From the NCBI GenBank assembly GCA_900550065.1, contig URQR01000038.1, positions 1-12,906 on the forward strand: 12,906 bases of DNA. Reading direction: 5' to 3'. Numbering within the stretch: the first letter of the stretch is position 1; each line of letters begins with the position of its first letter. This DNA comes from an uncultured Eubacteriales bacterium (GTDB lineage: Bacteria; Bacillota; Clostridia; UBA1381; UMGS1253). Below are positions 1 to 6,046 of the stretch, piece after piece. The position numbers were made by a program, and so were the translations under genes. Under the pieces are notes generated by a model. That model saw nothing but the letters and a program-made list of their open reading frames with translations, had not been told where the DNA came from and made no database searches.

Positions 1-118
1 TATGCCGAAGGGATCTTCCAGGGAGCGCCTGGAGAATATACGCGCTCTGGGGGCTGAGGCGGAGATTACGGAACTGAACTACGATGATACGGTGCGGTTT
101 GCCGCCGCGCAGGAATAA
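1..118 (+). pseudogene. dpaL: Diaminopropionate ammonia-lyase, internal fragment
   Basis: Frame 2 reads from the window edge to a TAA at 116-118 (38 codons from the first Met). It contains MPKGSSRERLENIRALGAEA followed by ITELNYDDTVRFAA. This closely resembles the internal region of 2,3-diaminopropionate ammonia-lyase (YgeX/DpaL), where MPKGS, NIRALGAE and NYDDTVRL are conserved. The enzyme is PLP-dependent and splits diaminopropionate to pyruvate and ammonia. Only this central segment is present. Homology stops at about 109-115, exactly where P-type ATPase homology begins in another frame, so the catalytic C-terminal part is missing. The upstream part lies outside the window. Family recognition is from memory of the E. 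coli protein. The piece cannot encode a working enzyme as it stands. Confidence 0.72.
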
Positions 119-1179
119 AGCCGGTCATGATTACAGGCGACCACATCGAAACAGCCAAAGCAATTGCTGCCGAGATTGGAATTTACAAGGGCGGCGACAA
201 GGCGATGACGGGCGCGGAACTCAACAGCATCAGCGACGATGAACTATCGATGGTGATTGGCGACTACAGCGTGTTCGCGCGCGTAACGCCCGAGCATAAG
301 GTGCGCATTGTCAATGCGTTTGAGCGGCGCGGCGAGGTCGTTGCCATGACGGGCGACGGCGTTAATGATGCGCCCGCGCTCAAAGCGGCGGACATCGGCT
401 GTGCAATGGGGCAGAGCGGAACGGACGTATGTAAGGGCGCTGCGGACATGATTTTATGCGACGACAACTTTTCGACCATTGTTTCTGCGGTGAAAGAAGG
501 GCGTGTGATTTTTTCCAATATCAAAAAGGCAGTACACTTCCTTCTGTCAAGCAATATGGGCGAAATTGTAACAATCTTTTTTGCAATCCTGATTGGATGG
601 CAGACGCCGCTCGCGGCGATTCACCTGCTGTGGGTAAACTTTATCACAGATTCGCTGCCCGCTATTGCGCTGGGGTTTGAAAAAGCGGATGGCGACATTA
701 TGCAGCGTAAGCCGATTAACCGGCGTAAGGGGCTGTTCGCCGACGGACTCGGCGTGACGATTTTTTTAGAAGGAGCGATGATTGGGACGCTGGCGCTGGT
801 AGCGTTTAGCTTTGGCCGGCATATATACGGCGATATTACAGTCGCGCAGACAATGGCGTTTTGTGTGCTGTGCCTGTCCCAGCTTGTCCATGCCTTTAAT
901 ATGCGCTCGGAGGAATCGCTGTTTACAATCGGCTTTTTTAGCAATAAGGTGATGAATCTTGCGTTTGGCGCATGTGTTGCCTTACAGTTAGCGGTTATCT
1001 GTATCCTTCCGCTGTCGAAGGTGTTTAAGGTTGTACCGCTGAGCGGACCCCAATGGCTGATTGTTGCGCTTTTGGCGCTTATGCCGCTGGTGATTATTGA
1101 ACTGGAAAAATTTTTACAAAAAAAATACGCTGCGGCACAGCAGAAAAAGCCGAAGCGGAGATTTTTGTTTGAAAAATAA
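109..1179 (+). pseudogene. Cation (calcium-type) P-type ATPase, 5'-truncated
   Basis: This is the C-terminal third of a P2-type ATPase, which pumps cations (Ca2+ or similar) across the membrane using ATP. Homology starts at AGIKPVMITGDH (109 onward). The reading frame hits a TGA at 85-87, so nothing upstream belongs to it. Counting from the ATG at 127, the hinge motif TGDGVNDAP is at residues 75-83. M5 carries SNMGEIV (Glu146) and M6 carries LLWVNFITDSLP (Asn171, Thr174, Asp175), the pattern of SERCA/PMCA-like calcium pumps. Further hydrophobic helices follow, ending in a basic tail. The actuator domain, the DKTGT phosphorylation site and the nucleotide-binding domain are absent, so this fragment cannot pump. 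The ATG at 127 is an internal Met of the motif with no convincing ribosome binding site. The 5' end is either deleted and joined to dpaL or mis-assembled. Confidence 0.85.
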
Positions 1180-1210
1180 GGTTTAAAACAAAGTTTCTTG
1201 TACTGCCGGT

Positions 1211-1244
1211 ACATATATTTTTGACCTACAGGCAAAATATATGT
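1211..1244. repeat. 11-bp perfect inverted repeat upstream of the DUF421 gene
   Basis: ACATATATTTT (1211-1221) and its exact complement AAAATATATGT (1234-1244) flank a 12-base spacer, TGACCTACAGGC, that could pair a little further (CC..GG). It lies 26 bases before the DUF421 start, between the ATPase stop and the ribosome binding site. There is no T-run after it, so it is not a standard terminator. It could be an operator or an mRNA leader hairpin. No clear sigma-A promoter was found in this 91-base gap. Confidence 0.5.
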
Positions 1245-1270
1245 GTGAAAAGAGAAAAGGCGGTGCATAC

Positions 1271-1951
1271 ATGTTAGTCATACTCATACGGACATTTCTT
1301 TTATATTTGCTCGTTATCCTCGCTATGCGTATGATGGGGAAACGGCAGGTGGGCGAGCTGCAGCCGTCGGAGCTCGTCATTGCGATTATGATTTCCGACG
1401 TTGCGTCTATCCCGATGCAGAATACCGGCGTACCTCTTATTAGTGGTGTGATTCCGATTCTGACGCTGCTGACTGCGGAATTGCTGGTTTCTTTTGTGAG
1501 CTTAAAAAACCGGAAGTTTAGGCGGCTGCTGTCCGGCAAACCAAGTATTTTGATTTATAAGGGCAGAATCAATGAGAAAGAAATGGAGCGGCAGCGGTTC
1601 AATCTTGAAGATTTATTAGAGGAGCTGCGTATTAACAATTTTGCCGATGTGTCGCAAATCGACTATGCGGTGCTGGAAACGAACGGCGAAATTAGTATTA
1701 TACCAAAGACGGAGGCGCGCCCGGTTACAATCAGTGACTTAAACCTAAGCGCGCCGCCCGCAGCTCTGCCTCATACGGTAATTTCTGACGGCGAGCTTGA
1801 CCGGGAGGAGCTAAAACGAATAGGCAAGGACGAAACATGGCTGAAAAAGCAATTGAGCGCAAACAAAATTGGCCAGATTAAGGATGTATTTTTGTGTACG
1901 GTGGACACAAACGGCAGTCTGTTCGTACAGGTAAAGGAGGGAAGAGGATGA
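1271..1951 (+). CDS. DUF421 (YetF/YcaP-like) membrane protein
   Basis: A 226-residue membrane protein of the DUF421 family (B. subtilis YetF/YdfR type). The biochemical function is not firmly established; some members are linked to spores or stress. The N-terminus has three hydrophobic segments (about residues 2-19, 34-48 and 55-78). Between the first two is the family signature RMMGKRQVGELQPSELV (residues 20-36). A soluble C-terminal region follows, with KPSILIYKGRINEKEM (residues 90-105), LEELRINNFADVSQIDYAVLE and ISIIPK, all typical of the family. I chose the ATG at 1271 because an AAAGGCGG-like site lies about 8 bases upstream; an in-frame ATG at 1241 adds an unlikely polar leader inside the inverted repeat. 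The stop overlaps the next start by ATGA, so the two genes are translationally coupled. Confidence 0.88.
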   Translation: MLVILIRTFLLYLLVILAMRMMGKRQVGELQPSELVIAIMISDVASIPMQNTGVPLISGVIPILTLLTAELLVSFVSLKNRKFRRLLSGKPSILIYKGRINEKEMERQRFNLEDLLEELRINNFADVSQIDYAVLETNGEISIIPKTEARPVTISDLNLSAPPAALPHTVISDGELDREELKRIGKDETWLKKQLSANKIGQIKDVFLCTVDTNGSLFVQVKEGRG

Positions 1952-2328
1952 AAGTTTTTATCGCTTCGCTCCTAATTCTAATCGTAATGATTGCCGGCGG
2001 TGTGGCGGGGGATATTTACCTGCAAACGGTCTCAGCTGATATCAATGCGTTTACCGACCGGATTGACAGCGCCGCCGGGGAGGAGGATTTTGAAACTGTA
2101 CAGTCTGTGCACAGCGAGTTAATGAAATACTGGGATAAAAATGAGATACTGTTGACGGCTCTTGTTGACCACGCACATACGGTCGAGATTGAGAAGTCAA
2201 TGAAGGAAATGGAGATGAGCCTTGCTGCAAAGGAGGGAACAGAGGTTTTACTTTCCAGTGCGAAGGTACGGATGGAAATTACATCAATTGCGGAAAATGA
2301 GCATTTCCATTTAAAAAATATTCTATAA
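1948..2328 (+). CDS. DUF4363 family membrane-anchored protein
   Basis: A 126-residue protein with one N-terminal hydrophobic segment (residues 2-21, MKVFIASLLILIVMIAGGVA) that acts as an uncleaved anchor or signal peptide. A helical extracytoplasmic region follows, including SELMKYWDKNEILLTALVDH, resembling DUF4363 proteins. These are often encoded beside DUF421 genes in clostridia, which agrees with the four-base ATGA overlap here. The ATG at 1948 has GGAGGGAAG just upstream; longer in-frame starts lie inside the DUF421 gene. Role unknown: it may work as a partner of the DUF421 membrane protein, which is inference from gene order. The family call is from sequence pattern and context. Confidence 0.75.
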   Translation: MKVFIASLLILIVMIAGGVAGDIYLQTVSADINAFTDRIDSAAGEEDFETVQSVHSELMKYWDKNEILLTALVDHAHTVEIEKSMKEMEMSLAAKEGTEVLLSSAKVRMEITSIAENEHFHLKNIL

Positions 2329-2337
2329 TATAAAATT

Positions 2338-2379
2338 AAACGGCTGGGAGGAGCAGAGCGAATCCTTGCCGTTTTTTTA
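2338..2379 (+). terminator. Rho-independent terminator after the DUF421/DUF4363 operon
   Basis: AAACGGC (2338-2344) pairs with GCCGTTT (2368-2374). An inner AGGA/TCCT pairing (2349-2352 with 2363-2366) shortens the loop, and a T-run extends to 2378. It starts about 10 bases after the stop codon. Confidence 0.65.
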
Positions 2380-2422
2380 TTTGAATCAAAAAGGGCTTTT
2401 TTTCATACATTTATTGGAAGAA

Positions 2423-2468
2423 TTGTTTATTTATCAAATATATAAATACTATTTTGCGTATAACGCAA
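2423..2468 (+). promoter_or_regulatory. Possible XRE gene promoter with palindromic operator
   Basis: A candidate sigma-A promoter is TTGTTT (2423-2428), an 18-base spacer, then TACTAT (2447-2452). Directly after it lies a perfect palindrome, TTGCGT-ATA-ACGCAA (2454-2468), where transcription should start. This is a classical repressor position, and the gene downstream encodes a DNA-binding XRE protein, so autoregulation is plausible. The rest of the 229-base gap (2329-2557) is AT-rich and shows no gene. Confidence 0.45.
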
Positions 2469-2557
2469 TCTTTTCGGGAAAAATATGAACAGGTAACAAT
2501 TAATTTTTGATTGATAATTTAGTAAAATAAGAAAAAGAAGAAGGGAGGTAATCGGCG

Positions 2558-2896
2558 ATGGACTATTACCTTATGGGGAAACGAATCAGGGAAGAACGCG
2601 TCAAGTTAGGGTATACCCAAGAAAAGCTTGCCGAAAAAGCCGGAATCAGCACGAACTTTTTAGCGTGTATTGAAGGCGGTATTAGAAGGGGTAGCTTTGA
2701 GACGTATGTGAAGCTTGTCAATGTGTTGGAGACGACGCTCGACAATATCACGCGGGATTTTATTGACGCTGCAAAAACAAATGTATTAAAAAATGAATTA
2801 ATCCGGTATTTTGATATGTTTGACGAGACGGAACAGGAAGTTGTGGTTGGATTAGTAAAGGCATATCATAACCATAAAAAAAATAGATTAAAATAA
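2558..2896 (+). CDS. XRE-family helix-turn-helix transcriptional regulator
   Basis: A 112-residue cytoplasmic DNA-binding protein. Residues 7-62 form a Cro/C1-type helix-turn-helix: GKRIREERVKLGYTQEKLAE, then KAGISTNFLACIEGG and SFETYVKLVNVLETTLDNI. The C-terminal 45 residues (FDMFDETEQEVVVGLVKAYHNH) are probably a short dimerisation helix pair, as in small clostridial XRE proteins. The start at 2558 has a strong GGGAGGT 10 bases upstream. The gene is transcribed alone: a terminator lies on each side. The palindrome at 2454-2468 is a candidate target for the protein itself. What else it controls cannot be read from the sequence; the DUF421 operon upstream and the protease operon downstream have their own signals. 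Confidence 0.88.
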   Translation: MDYYLMGKRIREERVKLGYTQEKLAEKAGISTNFLACIEGGIRRGSFETYVKLVNVLETTLDNITRDFIDAAKTNVLKNELIRYFDMFDETEQEVVVGLVKAYHNHKKNRLK

Positions 2897-2908
2897 AAAA
2901 CATGGAAG

Positions 2909-2935
2909 GCAGCGGCTTCGCCACTGCTTTTTTTT
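2909..2935 (+). terminator. Rho-independent terminator after the XRE gene
   Basis: GCAG-C-GGC, loop TTC, then GCC-A-CTGC (2909-2927): seven pairs with one mismatch, followed directly by eight T (2928-2935). It lies 12 bases after the XRE stop. Confidence 0.85.
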
Positions 2936-2951
2936 GTGTCCAGAAAACTGG

Positions 2952-2980
2952 TTGCGCGCCGGTGATACAAGTGCTATAAT
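2952..2980 (+). promoter_or_regulatory. Sigma-A promoter of the protease-esterase operon
   Basis: TTGCGC (2952-2957), a 17-base spacer, then a perfect TATAAT (2975-2980) preceded by TG-N (2972-2974), an extended -10. Transcription would start near 2987, about 33 bases before the protease start. It follows the XRE terminator immediately. Confidence 0.75.
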
Positions 2981-3019
2981 AGCATTAAAAAGAAAGAGTC
3001 GCTGCTACAGGGGGCTATT

Positions 3020-4444
3020 ATGGTTAAAAAACGAATGTTGTTTTTTGCGGTGGCCGCGCTGCTGGCCGGAGGGGGAACGGTCTGCGCCTCGGCGGAACAA
3101 TATATTTGTAAACTGACCGAACCGCTAATACAAAACAGTGCCACGCTGTTTTCAGAAAAATATAGTTATGATTTATATCCTTTATATGAGCGGGAAAATA
3201 TTTATGCCGCGGATGGCGAAATGCTGTCTGCACTCGCGGCAAGCGGGCTTGTCGAATATGCTGAGCCGAATTACAGGATTACGCTGTTTGACGCGCCTCG
3301 TTATACGGCCGGAGCAAAGCAATGGGGCCTTTCTGCGATACGCGCGCCCAGCGTGTGGCGGCTGGGTTGTTATGGAAGCGGGACAAAGATTGCTGTCATT
3401 GATTCCGGTGCATACCCACATCCCGATCTTGCGGGCCGGCTTTTGCCGGGGTATAATTATATTGATCATTCATCTGATACCGGCGACCAGCTTGGACATG
3501 GGACGGCGGTTGCGGGGGTGATTGCGGCGTCGGGCAGCATGCATGGTACGCTTGGCGTTGCGCCACAGGCGGAAATCGTGCCGCTCAAGTGCTTTGGTGA
3601 CACAAAGTATGGCGAGCTAAGCGATATTGTTACGGCAATTTATGACGCTGTGGATACGTATGAATGCGATGTATTAAACATGAGTTTTGGCATGGAGCAG
3701 GAGTCCGCTTTTTTGAACAATGCACTGCGCTATGCGTTATCAAAGGGCGTAATTGCGGTCGCGGCGGTAGGAAACGAAGGAAGCGCCGCGTTACACTATC
3801 CTGCGGCGTGCGAGGGCGTGATTGGCGTTAGTTCAGTTGACAAGGTAAAGACTGTGTCGGCGTTTTCGCAAAAAAATGAAAGCGTTTTCGTGGCAGCGCC
3901 GGGGGAGGCTGTCATCCTTCTTGGCAACAGTGCCGGTCAGTATGGCTACAGTCAGGGAACCTCTTATGCGGCTCCAGTTGTCAGCGCACTGGCGGCGGTG
4001 GCATATGAGCTTGACGAGGATATGACGCCTGTACGGTTTGCCAATGTGCTGCAAAACACGTGCGAGGATTTGGGCACGGCTGGATATGACACAGAATATG
4101 GATATGGGCTGGTGAATGCACAAAATATGCTTGACTATCTGTTGCGCGGCAGGGACTGCTTTGTCTCACAGCCGAATAAGGACAGCGACGGCAGGGTGTG
4201 TGTCACGATATATAACAACAACGATGCGGTTCTGTCGTTTTGCAGTATATGGGCGGACTATGCCCAGAACGGTACAATGCTGCAAGGCGTTAAAAAAACA
4301 GAGCTTCTGTTGCAGGGGAAGAGCACGGCTACGGTTAGTTATGACGGTGATTATACCAAATTAAAGCATTTTTTGTGGTATGATACAGCGAGGATGTGCC
4401 CTGCCTATACGAGCAGGGTGATAAAATACGGAGAAGCTTTATAG
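3020..4444 (+). CDS. Secreted subtilisin-like serine protease (S8 family)
   Basis: A 474-residue exported serine endopeptidase. A signal peptide covers about residues 1-25 (KKR, a hydrophobic core, then ASA before EQ). Residues 27-90 resemble an inhibitor-I9-like propeptide (LVEYAEPNYRI just before the mature part). The catalytic domain is about residues 100-375. Asp128 lies in AVIDSGAYPHPDL, His160 in GHGTAVAGVIAA and Ser315 in GTSYAAPVVSALAA, with the oxyanion Asn252 in AVGNEG, so the active site is complete. The last 100 residues (FVSQPNKDSDGRVCVTIYNNN onward) form a small beta-rich tail without a sortase signal or clear anchor. The start at 3020 has AGGGGG five bases upstream and an excellent promoter before it. 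The CE15-like esterase follows after 13 bases in the same operon. The substrate is unknown; nutrient, spore-related or processing roles are all possible. Confidence 0.93.
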   Translation: MVKKRMLFFAVAALLAGGGTVCASAEQYICKLTEPLIQNSATLFSEKYSYDLYPLYERENIYAADGEMLSALAASGLVEYAEPNYRITLFDAPRYTAGAKQWGLSAIRAPSVWRLGCYGSGTKIAVIDSGAYPHPDLAGRLLPGYNYIDHSSDTGDQLGHGTAVAGVIAASGSMHGTLGVAPQAEIVPLKCFGDTKYGELSDIVTAIYDAVDTYECDVLNMSFGMEQESAFLNNALRYALSKGVIAVAAVGNEGSAALHYPAACEGVIGVSSVDKVKTVSAFSQKNESVFVAAPGEAVILLGNSAGQYGYSQGTSYAAPVVSALAAVAYELDEDMTPVRFANVLQNTCEDLGTAGYDTEYGYGLVNAQNMLDYLLRGRDCFVSQPNKDSDGRVCVTIYNNNDAVLSFCSIWADYAQNGTMLQGVKKTELLLQGKSTATVSYDGDYTKLKHFLWYDTARMCPAYTSRVIKYGEAL

Positions 4445-4457
4445 AGGGAGTGATAGC

Positions 4458-5561
4458 GTGGCGGAAGAATTAAGAATACCGGATGTATTGGAACTGTCGG
4501 ACGGAACAAGGGTCGGTGGCGTGGGAAAGTGGGAAAAGCTACGCCGGGAGGAAATATTAGAGCTGTTTACCCGCGAGGTATACGGGCGTGTTCCGTTCCG
4601 GACAAAGTGCGTTAAAATTGAGCCTCACGGCGCGGGAAAGAAAATTTACAATGGCACAGTAATACAGCAGAAAAGCAGAATTACCGCCATTGCGGAACAC
4701 GGAATGTTTTCATTTCCAGTATGGCTGTATTATCCAAGCGGCGTGGAGCAGAGCTTTCCGGTCTTTGTATACTGTATGCTGCGGACACAGGCGGAGCAGT
4801 ATGACCTCGATGGGGAGGAACATATGAGTTTTGTTCCGGTTGAGGAAATCACGGCACGCGGCTATGCTGTTGTGATTTATCGTGTGACCGATATTGCGCC
4901 CGACGAATACGACGGGTTTCAGAGCGGCGTCTTTGCCGCGCTGGACCAGCCGCGCGGACGTGATTCGTGGGGGACGATTGCCGCGTGGGCGTGGGCCGGC
5001 AGCCGCGTCATGGACTACATCTGTTCCGACACAAAGTGCTTCGACCCAAGCCGCGCCTGCATCGTTGGACATTCCCGCGGCGGCAAGACTGCGCTTTGGT
5101 GCGGCGCATGTGACCCGCGCTACAGCTTAGTTGTTTCGAATAATTCGGGGTGTACCGGCGCGGCGATTTCGCGCGGCAAACAGGGCGAGGATATTGCGGC
5201 AATCAATACACAGTTCCCGCACTGGTTTTGTGAAAATTACAAGTGCTATAATGGGCAGGAGGCGCTTTTGCCAGTCGACCAGCATATGCTGCTCTCGCTG
5301 ATTGCGCCGCGCCGTCTGTATGTAACGAGTGCGTCGGAGGATTTATGGGCGGATCCGGAAAAGGAGATAGAGTCGTGCCGGCTTGCGAGCGCGGTCTACC
5401 GCTTGTACGGTGAAAAGGGGCTGAAAGCGCCGGTAAAAATTGAGCTGAACAAACAGTATGGCGACGGTTGTATTGCATATCACCGACGTGAAGGTGCGCA
5501 TCGCTTGACGGAATTTGATTGGAAACTTTTTATGGACTACGCGGATCGGTATATCAAATAA
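4458..5561 (+). CDS. CE15-like glucuronoyl esterase, alpha/beta hydrolase
   Basis: A 367-residue alpha/beta hydrolase resembling bacterial carbohydrate esterase family 15, whose members cleave the ester between glucuronic acid on xylan and lignin alcohols. Visible landmarks: EVYGRVPF (residues 40-47), GTIAAWAWAGSRVMDYI (172-188), nucleophile motif GHSRGGKTALW (Ser206, with the oxyanion Arg207), SNNSGCTGAAISR (227-239), FPHWFC (253-258), LPVDQHMLLSLIAPRRLYV (271-289), SEDLWADPE (293-301) and the probable catalytic His347 in GAHRLTEFDW. As I recall the family, an acidic residue usually precedes the SGC motif; here it is Asn229, so Glu294 or Asp295 may be the acid. There is no signal peptide, unusual for a lignocellulose esterase, so it may act inside the cell. 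It starts with GTG, with GAGGGAG seven bases upstream, in an operon with the protease. Confidence 0.85.
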   Translation: MAEELRIPDVLELSDGTRVGGVGKWEKLRREEILELFTREVYGRVPFRTKCVKIEPHGAGKKIYNGTVIQQKSRITAIAEHGMFSFPVWLYYPSGVEQSFPVFVYCMLRTQAEQYDLDGEEHMSFVPVEEITARGYAVVIYRVTDIAPDEYDGFQSGVFAALDQPRGRDSWGTIAAWAWAGSRVMDYICSDTKCFDPSRACIVGHSRGGKTALWCGACDPRYSLVVSNNSGCTGAAISRGKQGEDIAAINTQFPHWFCENYKCYNGQEALLPVDQHMLLSLIAPRRLYVTSASEDLWADPEKEIESCRLASAVYRLYGEKGLKAPVKIELNKQYGDGCIAYHRREGAHRLTEFDWKLFMDYADRYIK

Positions 5562-5578
5562 TAAACAAAAAAAAGAAA

Positions 5579-5607
5579 CTCCCCACACGTAGCTGGGGAG
5601 CTTTTTT
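5579..5607. terminator. Bidirectional terminator between the esterase gene and spoIIID
   Basis: CTCCCCA (5579-5585) pairs with TGGGGAG (5594-5600) around an 8-base loop. A T-run follows on the plus strand (5602-5607). The A-rich stretch before the stem gives a T-rich tail on the minus strand. It sits between convergent genes, so it can end both transcripts. Confidence 0.88.
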
Positions 5608-5614
5608 ATCGCTG

Positions 5615-5872
5615 TTAGGCGTGTTTTATCTGTTCGTATTTCATTTTTGTGGCAAGACCGCCGCGAATATGGCGCTGCGCCTTGTTTTTATCCAGTACTT
5701 CCTTCACTTCGGTGTACAGCGTGGAGTTAAGGTGCTTAAGCCGCTGTGTGATGTCTTTATGTACGGTTGATTTGCTGATATTGAAATGCTTCGCCGTCGC
5801 GCGCACGGTCGCTTCATTTTCTATGATATAGTTAGCAAATTCCACGACCCTTTCTTCAATGTAGCCTTTCAA
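5615..5872 (-). CDS. spoIIID: Sporulation transcriptional regulator SpoIIID
   Basis: An 85-residue DNA-binding protein clearly matching SpoIIID, the mother-cell regulator that switches sigma-E genes on or off during endospore formation. Conserved stretches are YIEERVVEFANYIIENEATVR (residues 4-24), the helix-turn-helix TAKHFNISKSTVHKDITQRL (26-45), EVKEVLDKNKAQRHIRGG (55-72) and ATKMKYEQ. The basic C-terminal tail is the second DNA-contacting part of the family. Length is normal. The start is TTG at 5872, with AAGGGGG seven bases upstream; no in-frame ATG fits the conserved N-terminus. In many clostridia spoIIID is a lone gene, as here. It diverges from the secreted-protein gene at 6047 across a 174-base gap holding two palindromes, one overlapping a SpoIIID-like site. 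Confidence 0.96.
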   Translation of the reverse strand: MKGYIEERVVEFANYIIENEATVRATAKHFNISKSTVHKDITQRLKHLNSTLYTEVKEVLDKNKAQRHIRGGLATKMKYEQIKHA

Positions 5873-5898
5873 AACAAGACCCCCTTATTTTGCACTTC

Positions 5899-5953
5899 CG
5901 GTTTAAAACCGTCTTATTATTTGTATATGTATTTTGCGGCCTGTTCAGAACAG
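5899..5953. promoter_or_regulatory. Two 13-bp palindromes between spoIIID and the gene at 6047
   Basis: CGGTTT-A-AAACCG (5899-5911) and CTGTTC-A-GAACAG (5941-5953) are both perfect 6+1+6 inverted repeats. On the minus strand the second reads CTGAACAGGC, agreeing with the published SpoIIID consensus WWRRACARNY at 8 of 9 informative positions. Between them, on the minus strand, is TATACAAAT (5927-5919), which resembles a sigma-E -10 (CATACAAT), but I see no matching -35. SpoIIID autoregulation is known in B. subtilis, so this may be a control region for spoIIID, the divergent gene, or both. Confidence 0.45.
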
Positions 5954-5967
5954 AAAAAAGAAAAACA

Positions 5968-5996
5968 TTGCAATGTAACAAATTGTGTAGTATAAT
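5968..5996 (+). promoter_or_regulatory. Sigma-A promoter of the secreted-protein gene
   Basis: TTGCAA (5968-5973), a 17-base spacer, then a perfect TATAAT (5991-5996). Transcription would start near 6003, about 44 bases before the GTG start, with the ribosome binding site AAAGGAGGA at 6032-6040. Confidence 0.8.
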
Positions 5997-6046
5997 CAAA
6001 TTATGGTAAGACTGCACAGGATATACATAATAAAGGAGGAGTTTTT

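Noticed and set aside
3024..4364. Several alternative-frame open frames in the protease gene
   Set aside because: All are shadows of the subtilase frame, whose catalytic motifs and signal peptide are unambiguous.
5519..5995. Plus-strand open frames over spoIIID
   Set aside because: They cross a strong terminator and lie antisense to a clear spoIIID gene, with no translation signals.
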